A stretch of 64,000 nucleotides of DNA from S012-109 sp964425105 (GCA_964425105.1 CAYRLE010000002.1:9251-73250); one strand, 5' to 3'; counted from the stretch's first letter, positions 52,300-63,235 are shown. Notes: generated from the sequence alone by a model not told the origin. Program-made: numbers and translations.

Positions 52300-53604
52300 A
52301 TGAATACCCCCTCACTCACCCTGCTGCTGCTGTTGCTGCTCCTGCTGATCCTGTTGTCAGCCTTCTTCTCCGCTTCGGAAACGGCCATGATGCGCCTCAA
52401 TCGCTACCGGCTGCGTCACTTGGTACAGGCCCAGCACCGCGCTGCCATCCGCGCCGCCCAACTCCTGGAACGGCCAGACCGGCTGATCGGCATCATTCTG
52501 CTGGGCAACAACTTCGTCAACATCCTGGCCTCGTCCATCTCCACCCTCATCGCCCTGCGTTACTTCGGCGAAGCGTGGATCGCTGCGGCGGCCGGTATAC
52601 TGACCTTCGTGATCCTGATCTTTGCCGAACTGACACCTAAGACCCTGGCCGCCCTGCACCCGGAGAAGATCGCCTTTCCCGCCGCCTATGTACTGAAGCC
52701 GCTGTTGGTGCTCTGCTATCCACTGGTGTGGCTGATCAACGCCATTGCCAATGGCCTGCTCAGGCTGGGAGGGGTAACGCCGCAGGAGGATGTGATGCAG
52801 CAGCTGAGCAGCGAAGAACTGCGCACCGTGGTCAACGAAGCCGGCGCACTGATTCCCAAGAAGCACCAGAAAATGCTGCTCAATATCCTTGATCTGGAAA
52901 AGGTCACCGTCGAGGACATCATGGTGCCGCGCAATGAAGTTGTCGGCCTCGATCTCAAGCTGCCGGAGGATGAAATCATCCATATTCTGACCACTTGCCA
53001 GTACACCCGCCTGCCCCTCTATTACGATGATATCGACAATGTAGTGGGGATCCTCCATATCCGCAATGCCCTGCCGCTGATCGCCCGAGAGGAATTCGAC
53101 AAGGAACAGCTGCTCAAGATCGCCAAGGAACCCTACTTCGTCCCCGAGGGCACCCCCCTCAACACCCAGTTGCTGAATTTCCAGCGCCACAAGCGGCGTG
53201 TGGGTCTGGTGGTGGACGAATACGGTGATATCGAAGGTCTGATCACACTGGAGGATATTCTGGAGGAAATCGTCGGCGAATTCACCACCGACATTTCGGA
53301 GACCATCAAGGATGTGTATCCCCAGGAGGACGGCAGCTATCTGGTGGATGGCAGTGCCAACATCCGCGCCCTGAACCGAACCATGCAGTGGGATCTGCCC
53401 ACCACTGGCCCCAAGACACTGAATGGTCTCATTACGGAATATCTGGAATCCATACCCGCCTCGGCCACCAGCTTGCGCATCAACGGCTACACCATCGAGA
53501 TTCTGCAGACCGCGGAGAATGCGGTGAAGACCGCCCGCATCATCCCGCCCCCGGAAAGCGCGGCAGTGGAACAGAATGATTCTCCGCGAGCTTCGAAGAG
53601 ATGA
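52300..53604 (+). CDS. CorC/HlyC (CNNM, DUF21) family membrane protein
   Basis: 434 residues, equivalent to E. coli YfjD. The N-terminal DUF21 domain has about four membrane helices (LLLLLLLLLILLSAFFSASE..., GIILLGNNFVNILASS, AAAGILTFVILIFAELTPK), with SAFFSASETAMM typical. Two cytosolic CBS modules follow (VEDIMVPRNEVVGLD; VVDEYGDIEGLITLEDILEEIVGE) and a C-terminal CorC_HlyC domain. Family members are linked to Mg2+/Co2+ efflux or homeostasis. It lies 81 bp downstream of ypjD in the same direction, probably one transcript. Confidence 0.9.
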   Translation: MNTPSLTLLLLLLLLLILLSAFFSASETAMMRLNRYRLRHLVQAQHRAAIRAAQLLERPDRLIGIILLGNNFVNILASSISTLIALRYFGEAWIAAAAGILTFVILIFAELTPKTLAALHPEKIAFPAAYVLKPLLVLCYPLVWLINAIANGLLRLGGVTPQEDVMQQLSSEELRTVVNEAGALIPKKHQKMLLNILDLEKVTVEDIMVPRNEVVGLDLKLPEDEIIHILTTCQYTRLPLYYDDIDNVVGILHIRNALPLIAREEFDKEQLLKIAKEPYFVPEGTPLNTQLLNFQRHKRRVGLVVDEYGDIEGLITLEDILEEIVGEFTTDISETIKDVYPQEDGSYLVDGSANIRALNRTMQWDLPTTGPKTLNGLITEYLESIPASATSLRINGYTIEILQTAENAVKTARIIPPPESAAVEQNDSPRASKR

Positions 53605-53654
53605 GCACATCCACCGAAATTAGCGCCGGGCGCGACAGCGCCCCTCCACCCCTT

Positions 53655-53682
53655 TTCTCTTGTATCTTTTATCTTGTATCCG
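53655..53682 (+). repeat. CTTGTATCTTTT-type repeat copy
   Basis: TCTCTTGTATCTTTTATCTTG resembles the tandem 14-mer next to the MITE at 23523-23554. It lies between the CorC-type gene and the convergent barrel gene. Confidence 0.55.
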
Positions 53683-53687
53683 TAACG

Positions 53688-54521
53688 CTAGAATACATAA
53701 CCAAAGTTGACACCCCACACATCGAAATCACTCTCCGGCTGCCAGACGGTGCTCAAACCCACTGTCTTGCTGTCCGACTTGCTGAAGCGGAAGCTGTCAT
53801 AGTAGAAGCGCACCAGTGACACGCCCTTGCCGCCCCTGAGCCTCAATTCGTAGGCGGCATAGGCCGACCACTCCTCACCCGGCGACAAAGTCACGTTGAA
53901 GACATCCACGTCCTCATCGATGGAAAAGGGCCGCTTGGCACCCACTTGGAAATAGCTCTCTGCCGCGCGGTGCGGCCACAATATGGCGGCCCCCACACGA
54001 CCATAATAGACGGTGTACTCTTCAGTGAAACCACCGACGGCGGCGCCATTGGCGTTGCTGCTGTCATCGATATCACGCTTCCAGGTATCCGCGCCCACGC
54101 CCAGCAGCAGGTCCGCAGCCAGCGCAGACCTGCTGCTGGTCTTGCGAAGACCGGTCATGAATTCTGCCCGCCATCCCTCATAATTGGTGTCGGAACTGGT
54201 AAAAATCCCGTTGGAGTCCTGGCCGTCGTAATCCACTTTCCCAAAATAGCCTTGCAGCTGCAGTTCATAGATCCAGCCTTTGCCCTTGTTGACACTGTTG
54301 CCAAGACCCAGGCCGGCCACCAGGCGGGGGCCCTGCTCCGTCAGCAAACGCTGGCCCCGATCATCGAATTCCTGCCAGCGGAAATTCTCGACACCCAGGT
54401 TCAAAGAAGCATCGAAATAGAGGTGGGATTTCTTCTGCTCGGCCGCGGGGATAGACAACGACCAGCTCACCAGCACCAGCGTTGCCACCGCCAGCAGCCT
54501 CTTCTGCACGGCTGATTTCAT
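53688..54521 (-). CDS. Putative outer-membrane beta-barrel protein
   Basis: 277 residues. A signal peptide (LLAVATLVLVSWSLSIPAAE, cleavage about residue 27) precedes a chain of alternating amphipathic strands with aromatic girdles (SHLYFDASLNLGVENFRW, WIYELQLQGYFGKVDY, GWRAEFMTGLRK, YYGRVGAAILWP, WSAYAAYELRLRG). It ends in GYVF with the C-terminal Phe recognised by the BAM complex. AGGAG about 9 bases before ATG 54521. Likely an 8-12-strand barrel; I do not recognise a specific family. Confidence 0.72.
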   Translation of the reverse strand: MKSAVQKRLLAVATLVLVSWSLSIPAAEQKKSHLYFDASLNLGVENFRWQEFDDRGQRLLTEQGPRLVAGLGLGNSVNKGKGWIYELQLQGYFGKVDYDGQDSNGIFTSSDTNYEGWRAEFMTGLRKTSSRSALAADLLLGVGADTWKRDIDDSSNANGAAVGGFTEEYTVYYGRVGAAILWPHRAAESYFQVGAKRPFSIDEDVDVFNVTLSPGEEWSAYAAYELRLRGGKGVSLVRFYYDSFRFSKSDSKTVGLSTVWQPESDFDVWGVNFGYVF

Positions 54522-54694
54522 GAAACAGACGCTCCTTAAGTAGTAGGCTTAACAGTAGACTTGTTCGATGTCCCCGGGACAGCTGCCGGGCCCCGACAAA
54601 AGGCCACAGCTTATCATAGACGACACCTGAACTTCAGACGACCGCAGGTAACGGCATCACAAGACAATGACCGATGGCGGGAACTGACAAGCAA

Positions 54695-54868
54695 TCAATA
54701 ATCAATCAGGCGAATATCGACATCATCATCTGCGCAGATGCCATCCCACTCATTGCCCCATTTATCCACTGAGACCAGCAGTGCAGATTCATCATCACAA
54801 TAGAGTCTCGGCTCCTCGGCCTGCTCCCTATCGGCAATGTGGTAGTCATAGTCAGAAGGGTCTTGCAT
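54695..54868 (-). CDS. Small acidic hypothetical protein
   Basis: 57 residues from ATG 54868 (MQDPSDYDYH); the in-frame GTG at 54871 fits equally, and GGAGG lies 6-9 bases upstream of both. Very acidic, with SVDKWGNEWDGICADDD. No signal or membrane helix. The good ribosome site argues for a real gene. It is divergent from the REC-GGDEF-EAL gene. Function unknown. Confidence 0.5.
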   Translation of the reverse strand: MQDPSDYDYHIADREQAEEPRLYCDDESALLVSVDKWGNEWDGICADDDVDIRLIDY

Positions 54869-55101
54869 CACATCATACCTCCGCAATCATGAATTGCCAG
54901 GGCGGTCCCGCCTTCCCGCCATAGTCTGCGGGCCGGACTGCACTCCTTCCCATATCGGCAACAGCCTGTGGCACTTGAACCGGCGGGGCCTCGTTTGCCT
55001 GTAGAATCTATTGCAAGGATGCGGCCAGTTTTCGCGTATTCCTGTGCAGCATGGCACCTTTGTGTTACATTTTCTGCTGGCCTGCACCCCGCCAATCATT
55101 A

Positions 55102-56829
55102 ATGGATGATGATGCGTTTATGGGTATTCCTCTGCGTGTGCTGATTATCGAAGACTCCGAGGACGACGCGACACTGCTGCTGCGAGAGTTGCGCCTGGGA
55201 GGATTCGACCCCCTTCATCAGCGGGTCGACAGCCACGAGGCCATGGCATCGGCACTGCACAATCAACGCTGGGACATCATCATTTCCGACTATGTCATGC
55301 CTCAGTTCGATGGCATGGCCGCCCTGCAGCTGCTACAGGAATCCGGTCTCGACCTGCCCTTCATCCTCATCTCCGGCACCATCGGCGAGGAATATGCAGT
55401 GGGTGCCATGAAGGCAGGGGCCCATGACTATCTGATGAAGGACAATCTGACGCGCCTGATTCCAGCAGTGGAACGGGAACTCAAGGAAGCCGAAAACCGC
55501 AGCGCCCGCAAACGCGCCGAAGAGACGGTGCAGCACCTGACCTACCATGACAGCCTCACCGGGCTGCTCAACCGACGCGAATTCGAGCGCCGCGTCGCCT
55601 CGGCCCTGGAAAGCGCCAAACTCAAGCACCAGCGGCATACCCTGTGCTATTTCGACCTCGATCACTTCAAGATCATCAACGACACCTGCGGCCATCTGGC
55701 GGGCGACGAACTGCTCAAGGAGTTGACTCTTCGGCTGCTCGGCCAGTTGAGCGAGCGGGACAACCTGGCACGCCTCGGTGGCGACGAGTTTGGTATCTTG
55801 TTGAAGAATCACAGCCCGGAACAGGCACAGATTTTTGCCCAACAACTACTGCAACTGATCAATGATTTCCGCTTCTGCTGGGAAAATGAGATCTATGAAA
55901 TTGGCGCCAGCATCGGCCTGGTCCAGGTGGATGAAAGCAGCGGAAATCTGGCCAAGGTGCTGAGCGCAGCCGATGTCGCCTGCTATATGGCCAAGGAGGA
56001 AGGCCGCAACCGCATCTATGTCTACCAGGAAGACGATCAGGCACTCAGCCGCCATCACAGCGAGATGCAGATGGTGTCGCGCATCACCCGCGCCCTGAAG
56101 GAAGACCGCTTCCGGCTCTATCGCCAAGCCATCGTGGCACTGAATGCGCCCGACATGCCCAGCCACTGCGAGATACTCATCCGCATGCTGGATGAAAGCG
56201 GACGCATTCTCGCGCCCGGCGAGTTCCTGCCTGCGGCGGAACGCTATTTCCTGATGCCCAATATCGACCGCTGGGTCATCGATCGTGTGTTCCATAGTAT
56301 TTCCCGCTCTGCGCGGGGCGACGGTGAATCAACCATGAGTTTCTTCAATATCTGTTCCATCAATCTCTCCGGGGCCTCGCTGAGCGATGATTCGCTGCTG
56401 GATTACATCCGTGAAAAAACCGGGGAATACGGCATCGCCCCGTCACAAATCTGTTTCGAGATCACCGAAACGGCGGCCATCGCCAATTTCCACAACGCCC
56501 GCCATTTCATCATGGAACTCAAATCCCTGGGTTACAGCTTCGCATTGGACGATTTCGGCAGCGGCCTATCGTCCTTCTCCTACCTGAAGAATCTGCCGGT
56601 GGATTACCTGAAAATCGATGGCAGCTTCGTCAAAGATATCACCAGCGACCCCATCGATTACGCCATGGTGGAGGCCATCAACCGCATCGGCCATGTGATG
56701 GGCATCAAGACCATTGCCGAGTTCGTCGAGAATCAGGCCATTGCGGAAAAGCTGGTGGAAATCGGCGTGGATCTGGCCCAGGGCTATGGCATCGAGGAAC
56801 CGCGGCCGCTGCTGGGCGAGGAGACCTGA
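55102..56829 (+). CDS. Response regulator with GGDEF and EAL domains
   Basis: About 575 residues from ATG 55102 (ATG 55120 also possible). The REC domain has IIEDSEDDA, the phospho-acceptor Asp in IIISDYVMPQFDGM and MKDN Lys. The GGDEF domain has YHDSLTGLLNRREFE, FDLDHFKIINDT and an intact GGDEF; the inhibitory RxxD site is replaced by SERD. The EAL domain shows HCEILIRM in place of EAL but keeps the key Glu, SINLSG, FEITET, LDDFGSG, LKIDGSF, EFVE and QGYGIEEP. It could therefore both make and break cyclic di-GMP, phosphorylation being the switch. No cognate kinase is next to it. Confidence 0.93.
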   Translation: MDDDAFMGIPLRVLIIEDSEDDATLLLRELRLGGFDPLHQRVDSHEAMASALHNQRWDIIISDYVMPQFDGMAALQLLQESGLDLPFILISGTIGEEYAVGAMKAGAHDYLMKDNLTRLIPAVERELKEAENRSARKRAEETVQHLTYHDSLTGLLNRREFERRVASALESAKLKHQRHTLCYFDLDHFKIINDTCGHLAGDELLKELTLRLLGQLSERDNLARLGGDEFGILLKNHSPEQAQIFAQQLLQLINDFRFCWENEIYEIGASIGLVQVDESSGNLAKVLSAADVACYMAKEEGRNRIYVYQEDDQALSRHHSEMQMVSRITRALKEDRFRLYRQAIVALNAPDMPSHCEILIRMLDESGRILAPGEFLPAAERYFLMPNIDRWVIDRVFHSISRSARGDGESTMSFFNICSINLSGASLSDDSLLDYIREKTGEYGIAPSQICFEITETAAIANFHNARHFIMELKSLGYSFALDDFGSGLSSFSYLKNLPVDYLKIDGSFVKDITSDPIDYAMVEAINRIGHVMGIKTIAEFVENQAIAEKLVEIGVDLAQGYGIEEPRPLLGEET

Positions 56830-56868
56830 GGACGGGAGAGACTCCTCTGAGGCAGGCCAGTCATTTGG

Positions 56869-56881
56869 TGGGCACCGCCCA
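56869..56881. repeat. TGGGC-N3-GCCCA palindrome
   Basis: TGGGCACCGCCCA followed by CCCTAAGGG, just downstream of the GGDEF-EAL gene and of dapB. Relatives are at 1062-1074 and 44245-44257, each in a gene spacer. It may be a weak bidirectional terminator or part of a dispersed repeat. Confidence 0.5.
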
Positions 56882-56893
56882 CCCTAAGGGAGT

Positions 56894-57706
56894 TTATGCT
56901 CCTTTCAGACCCAGCACGTCCTGCATGTCATAGAGCCCCTGCTCCCGCTCCATGAGCCAGTTTGCGGCGCGCAGTGCGCCGCTGGCGAAGGTCATGCGGC
57001 TGGATGCCTTGTGGGCGATTTCCACCCGCTCGCCCTGGCCGGCAAACATCACCAAGTGCTCACCGACGATGTCGCCGGCGCGGATGGTCTCGAAACCGAT
57101 GGTCTGGCGGTCGCGCTCCCCGGTCTGGCCATGGCGGCCGTAGACAGCGCACTGCTCCAGGTCCCTGCCCAGGGTGCGGGCCACGATCTCCCCCATGTGC
57201 AGGGCCGTTCCCGAAGGCGCATCCACCTTGTGGCGGTGATGGGCCTCGATGATCTCGATATCCACATCGTCACCCAGTACCCGGGCGGCAATCTCCAACA
57301 GCCTGAAACAGAGATTGACGCCCACGCTCATATTGGGTGCCTGGACGATGGCGATGTGCTCGGCGGCCGCCTCGATACGCGCCCGCTCATCCGCGCTGAA
57401 GCCAGTGGTACCGATCACCATGCGCCGGCCATGGCGCAGGCACAACTCCAGATTGGCCAGGGTCACTGGTGGACGGGTGAAGTCGATGAGCACATCGAAG
57501 TCATCCATGACCTCCTCCAGGGCGCCCTTGATGATAACGCCCAGCGCACCCAGCCCTGCCACCTCCCCGGCATCGCGGCCCACTGCGTCACTGGCAGGAT
57601 GCTCCACTGCCGCCGTCAGGCGCAGGGCATCACTGCCAGTCGCGCAGGCCTCGATCAGGGACTTGCCCATGCGTCCTGATGCACCGCTGATTGCGATTCT
57701 GCTCAT
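56894..57706 (-). CDS. dapB: 4-hydroxy-tetrahydrodipicolinate reductase
   Basis: 270 residues. DapB reduces HTPA with NAD(P)H in lysine and meso-diaminopimelate synthesis. The Rossmann motif is ISGASGRMGKSLIEA; the catalytic motif EIIEAHHRHKVDAPSGTAL contains the His pair and the Lys. FIDFTRP appears as LIDFTRPPVTL. It lies about 48 bp downstream of dnaJ on the same strand, a common arrangement. Confidence 0.97.
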   Translation of the reverse strand: MSRIAISGASGRMGKSLIEACATGSDALRLTAAVEHPASDAVGRDAGEVAGLGALGVIIKGALEEVMDDFDVLIDFTRPPVTLANLELCLRHGRRMVIGTTGFSADERARIEAAAEHIAIVQAPNMSVGVNLCFRLLEIAARVLGDDVDIEIIEAHHRHKVDAPSGTALHMGEIVARTLGRDLEQCAVYGRHGQTGERDRQTIGFETIRAGDIVGEHLVMFAGQGERVEIAHKASSRMTFASGALRAANWLMEREQGLYDMQDVLGLKGA

Positions 57707-57754
57707 GTCTCCCCCGGATTGTTCTGGTCAGTGGTTCTTGTCAGTGTTTGTTGT

Positions 57755-58882
57755 TCAGGACTTGAGGTCCTCAAAGAATCTCTTCACCCCGTCGAGCCAG
57801 GAACGGGCCTTGGGACTGTGTTTGCCGTTGCGCTCCTGGAGGGTGGCCTCGAACTCGCGCAACAACTCCTTCTGCTGTTGACTGAGATGCACCGGCGTCT
57901 CCACCACCACCCGGCACAGCAGATCGCCGACACCGTCGTCATGGATGGAACGCACGCCCTTGCCCCGCAGACGGAACACCTTGCCGGTCTGGGTCTCAGG
58001 CGGCACCTTCAGCTTGACGCGCCCGGTCAGGGTGGGCACCTCCAGTTCACCGCCCAAGGCCAGGGTGACGAAGCTGATGGGCATCTCGCAATAAAGATTG
58101 TTGCCCTCGCGGGTGAAAATAGGATGGGGCTTGACGCGGATCTGCACATAGAGGTCACCCGGTGGTCCGCCATGCTCCCCGGCCTCGCCCTCACCCGCCA
58201 GGCGAATGCGATCGCCACTGTCCACCCCTGCGGGGATCTTGACCGAGAGGGTCTTGGTCTCCCGCACCCTACCCTGGCCATGGCAGGTGCTGCAGGGATC
58301 GGTAATGATCTTTCCCGCCCCCTTGCAACGGGGGCAGGTCTGCTGAATGGAAAAAAAGCCCTGCTGCATGCGCACCTGCCCCTGCCCGCCGCAGGTGGTG
58401 CAGCTGGTGGGGGTGGTGCCGGGCTTGGCGCCGCTGCCGTCGCAGGTGCGGCATTTGACATGGGTGGGAATCTTGATCTTGACGGTGGTGCCCTGAACGG
58501 CCTCCTCCAGGGTCAGGTCCAGATCATAGCGCAGATCGGAACCACGGAATGCCTGGCTCCTGCCAGCGCGGCCGCCAAAGATATCGCCGAAGACGTCATC
58601 GAAAATATCGCTGAAACTGGCGCCGGAATGAAAACCACCACCCCCCGCGGCGGAGGGATCGACGCCGGCATGGCCGAACTGGTCGTAGGCGGCACGCTTC
58701 TGAGGATCGGACAGAATCTCATAGGCCTCCTTGGCGGCCTTGAAGTTTTCCTCTGCCTCCTTGTCCCCGGGGTTGCGGTCCGGATGATACTTCATGGCCA
58801 GCCTCCGATAGGCCTTCTTCAGTTCGGCCTCGCTGGCATTGCGCGCCACCCCCAGCAATTCGTAATAGTCCTGTTTTGCCAT
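57755..58882 (-). CDS. dnaJ: Chaperone DnaJ
   Basis: 375 residues. The J domain with YHPDRNPGDKEA (HPD) is followed by a Gly/Phe region (GGGGFHSGASFSDIFDDVFGD). Four CxxCxGxG zinc repeats are present (CRTCDGSG, CTTCGGQG, CPRCKGAG, CSTCHGQG). The C-terminal substrate domains follow. It stimulates DnaK ATPase and delivers substrates. A very strong hairpin lies between dnaK and dnaJ. Confidence 0.98.
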   Translation of the reverse strand: MAKQDYYELLGVARNASEAELKKAYRRLAMKYHPDRNPGDKEAEENFKAAKEAYEILSDPQKRAAYDQFGHAGVDPSAAGGGGFHSGASFSDIFDDVFGDIFGGRAGRSQAFRGSDLRYDLDLTLEEAVQGTTVKIKIPTHVKCRTCDGSGAKPGTTPTSCTTCGGQGQVRMQQGFFSIQQTCPRCKGAGKIITDPCSTCHGQGRVRETKTLSVKIPAGVDSGDRIRLAGEGEAGEHGGPPGDLYVQIRVKPHPIFTREGNNLYCEMPISFVTLALGGELEVPTLTGRVKLKVPPETQTGKVFRLRGKGVRSIHDDGVGDLLCRVVVETPVHLSQQQKELLREFEATLQERNGKHSPKARSWLDGVKRFFEDLKS

Positions 58883-58975
58883 ACTCGTCAGTGATTCACC
58901 AGTTTTGTTTTGATAATGTAATTTCTCTGCCCACCACCAGCATGCAGCACTGGCGCGGTCACCGGGCTCAACATG

Positions 58976-59013
58976 CCGAAGCGCGCCGCCCCTTCAGGGG
59001 CGGCGCGCTTCGG
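58976..59013. promoter_or_regulatory. Perfect 17-bp hairpin in the dnaK-dnaJ spacer
   Basis: CCGAAGCGCGCCGCCCC, loop TTCA, GGGGCGGCGCGCTTCGG. No U-run on the minus strand. It may reduce read-through into dnaJ or protect the dnaK mRNA 3' end, giving more DnaK than DnaJ. Confidence 0.75.
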
Positions 59014-59054
59014 CTGCGGGCAGTGAACCCGTAACAAGGTTGAGAAAATGCCGC

Positions 59055-61001
<1,947 letters not shown>

Positions 61002-61088
61002 TGTTGATATTCTCCGTTCAGTAAATCTGAAAAATTAATCTATAAATTCCGTAAGCTTGAATCTGATATTGGGGCTCTGAGAAGGCTT

Positions 61089-61748
61089 TCAAGCCAATTC
61101 GTCGATGGTCGGCGATTTTTCCCCGCCCTCTTGGGCACCCTGCTGGGACTCCTGCTGTTTCTTGCCGCCCTGGGAGACCACCACCATGGCGGGACGGATC
61201 AGGCGGTCATTGAGAAGATAGCCCTTCTGATAGACATCGAGGACCGTGTTGGGCGCCACTTCCTCGCTGGGCTGTGTGGTCATGGCCTGGTGACGCTCGG
61301 GATCGAACTTCTCCCCCGCCGGATTGACGGCCTGGACGCCGAATTTTTCCACCGCCCCCTGCAGCATCTTCAGGGTCAGGTCGATGCCCTCCACCACCTT
61401 GGCCAGATCGGCGCCTTCCTCGCGGGCCGCCGCCAGGCCCAATTCCAGGCTGTCGATCACCGGCAGCAGTTCGCGGACAAAGTTCTCCAGGGCGAATTTG
61501 TGGGCATTCTCCAAGTCCCGCTCGGCACGGCGCTGGAAGTTTTCCAGTTCCGCCTTGACTCGCAGCAACTGATTCCAGTATTCGTCGGCCTTGGCCTGGG
61601 CATCCTGGAGGGTGAGCAGCAACTCCTCGTGACTCTGCTCGCCCTGTGCTCCCTGCTCGCCTGCGGCGGCGGGCTGCTGCGCCTTTGTGCTGTCATCCGC
61701 GGCGGCATCCTGGCCACCGCCTGCCTGGGGCTGTTTCTCTTCGCTCAT
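61089..61748 (-). CDS. grpE: Nucleotide exchange factor GrpE
   Basis: 219 residues. It releases ADP from DnaK. A long polar N-terminus rich in Gln/Ala (about 1-40) precedes the coiled coil (YWNQLLRVKAELENFQRRAERDL) and the head domain with VNPAGEKFDPERHQAM and GYLLNDRLIRPAMVVVS. A promoter and a 5'-leader hairpin lie upstream. Confidence 0.97.
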   Translation of the reverse strand: MSEEKQPQAGGGQDAAADDSTKAQQPAAAGEQGAQGEQSHEELLLTLQDAQAKADEYWNQLLRVKAELENFQRRAERDLENAHKFALENFVRELLPVIDSLELGLAAAREEGADLAKVVEGIDLTLKMLQGAVEKFGVQAVNPAGEKFDPERHQAMTTQPSEEVAPNTVLDVYQKGYLLNDRLIRPAMVVVSQGGKKQQESQQGAQEGGEKSPTIDELA

Positions 61749-61830
61749 TCACTTTCTCCGCGTTGATTTGTTCTTCCTGGATTCCGGCCGCTGTGAAAGA
61801 GGGGCCGTGGTGACGGCTTCTGTTGCCGCA

Positions 61831-61859
61831 GCCAGAAACGCATAGTGCGTTTTCCTGGC
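61831..61859 (-). promoter_or_regulatory. Stem-loop at the 5' end of the grpE leader
   Basis: On the minus strand GCCAG(G)AAAACGCA, loop CTA, TGCGTTTCTGGC: about 12 pairs with one bulged G and one extra A. It would sit at the very start of the transcript from the promoter at 61872-61900. Possible stabiliser or thermosensor. Confidence 0.6.
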
Positions 61860-61871
61860 AGAAAAGCGCAG

Positions 61872-61900
61872 AATGTATGCAATTTCAGGGCAAATATCAA
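61872..61900 (-). promoter_or_regulatory. Candidate promoter of grpE-dnaK-dnaJ
   Basis: Minus strand -35 TTGATA (61895-61900), 17 bp spacer, -10 TACATT (61872-61877). No clear sigma-32 (CTTGAAA/CCCCAT) pair is visible in the hrcA-grpE spacer. Confidence 0.6.
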
Positions 61901-61933
61901 ACCCGCACCGCTCCTTCTCCTCTTAAATAGGGA

Positions 61934-62971
61934 CTATTGGTTCTGTTTCAAGGCGGCACTGACCAGCCTGGCGGTGACATCCACCAGCGGGATGACCCGT
62001 TCATAGGCCATGCGGGTGGGGCCAATGATGCCCAGTACCCCCAGCACCTGACCATCCACCTGATAGGGGGCACTGACAACAGTGCAATCATGGAGGACAC
62101 CGTAGCCGGATTCCTCTCCGATGAAAAGCTGCACTCCCTGACCATGGAGACACTGATCCAGCAGGTGCAGGACCTGGCGTTTTTCACTGAAGGCCTCGAA
62201 CAACTCGCGCAGTTTCTCCACATCGGACAACTCTTCGAACTCCATCAATTGAGTCTGCCCGGACAGCACCAGTTCCTCGTTGCTGCTGTCCTTTGCGAAG
62301 ATCTGCTCCGCCATGGTGATGGCGCTCTGCATGAGGCGGTCCATCTGGTCCCGTGTGCTGCGCAGTTCCGTCAGCAGCTGATGGCGCACCTCGGCCAGGT
62401 CCTTGCCGGCAAAGAGGCTGTTGAGATAGTTGGCGGCCTGCTGCAGTTCTGCCTCCGAAAAGGACCGCTGGGTGTGGATAATGGCGTTTTCCACTTCCTG
62501 CTCGTTGATGACCAGAATGGCCAGCACCCGGTCGCCGGAAAGCGGCAGAAATTCGATATGACGCAAGGCCAGGCGCTCTTTGCGGGGCAGCATGACCACA
62601 CCGGCCATGCTGGAGATTTCCGCCAGCATGCCCGACACTGAGGTGGCCAGATCCTGGATGGACTCCTTGCGCCCGAACTGTGCCTTGAGACGATGGATTG
62701 CCGCATCTTCCAGGGGCTGGACGGTGAGCAGGGTATCCACGAACATCCGATAACCCTGAGGTGTGGGCACGCGACCTGCAGAGGTATGGGGCGAGGTGAC
62801 CAGCCCCAGGTCCTCCAGGTCGGCCATGATGCTGCGAATAGTGGCGGGACTCAGATCCAGCCCGGATTCCCGAGCCAGTTTCTTGGAGCCTACCGGCTGG
62901 CCATCACGGATATAGCTTTCGATCAACGCCTTCAGCAGATATTGGGCTCGCTCATTGATCTCCGACGCCAT
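61934..62971 (-). CDS. hrcA: Heat-inducible transcription repressor HrcA
   Basis: 345 residues from ATG 62971 (MASEINERAQYLLK). The N-terminal winged helix is PVGSKKLARESGLDLSPATIRSIMADLEDLG followed by the SPHTSAGRVPT motif. The GAF-like and C-terminal domains include LPLSGDRVLAILVINE and IGPTRMAYERVIPLV. HrcA binds CIRCE operators and is helped by GroEL in the family. A CIRCE site lies just upstream. Having hrcA before grpE-dnaK-dnaJ is unlike E. coli but known in other proteobacteria. Confidence 0.97.
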   Translation of the reverse strand: MASEINERAQYLLKALIESYIRDGQPVGSKKLARESGLDLSPATIRSIMADLEDLGLVTSPHTSAGRVPTPQGYRMFVDTLLTVQPLEDAAIHRLKAQFGRKESIQDLATSVSGMLAEISSMAGVVMLPRKERLALRHIEFLPLSGDRVLAILVINEQEVENAIIHTQRSFSEAELQQAANYLNSLFAGKDLAEVRHQLLTELRSTRDQMDRLMQSAITMAEQIFAKDSSNEELVLSGQTQLMEFEELSDVEKLRELFEAFSEKRQVLHLLDQCLHGQGVQLFIGEESGYGVLHDCTVVSAPYQVDGQVLGVLGIIGPTRMAYERVIPLVDVTARLVSAALKQNQ

Positions 62972-63014
62972 TATACAGTCCACAATTCTCTTTCAATAAC
63001 AGATATTTATTTGC

Positions 63015-63041
63015 CTGGCACTCGCCGAATGCGAGTGCCAG
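63015..63041 (-). promoter_or_regulatory. CIRCE operator
   Basis: CTGGCACTC, nine-base spacer, GAGTGCCAG: a perfect inverted repeat matching the consensus TTAGCACTC-N9-GAGTGCTAA except for the outer bases. It starts 4 bases after the -10 box and should overlap the transcription start, blocking hrcA expression when HrcA is bound. Confidence 0.92.
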
Positions 63042-63045
63042 AATG

Positions 63046-63074
63046 AAGTTAGCAACTCCCCCCATCACTGTCAA
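63046..63074 (-). promoter_or_regulatory. Sigma-70 promoter of hrcA
   Basis: Minus strand -35 TTGACA (63069-63074, consensus), 17 bp spacer, -10 TAACTT (63046-63051). The CIRCE element lies directly downstream. Confidence 0.85.
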
Positions 63075-63235
63075 GCAACCCTCCACCACCGCCGCTCGTC
63101 CTTAGAGTTGGGGACAACTGTCAGGAAAGCCAAGCCTTGCCCGGCAGACGGCCGCACAAGGCCGCGGCGGAAAATCGCCTTGGTAATTCAACGGCCTCAT
63201 GGTAACGTTTGGCCAATTCACGTCTGCACAGGATC

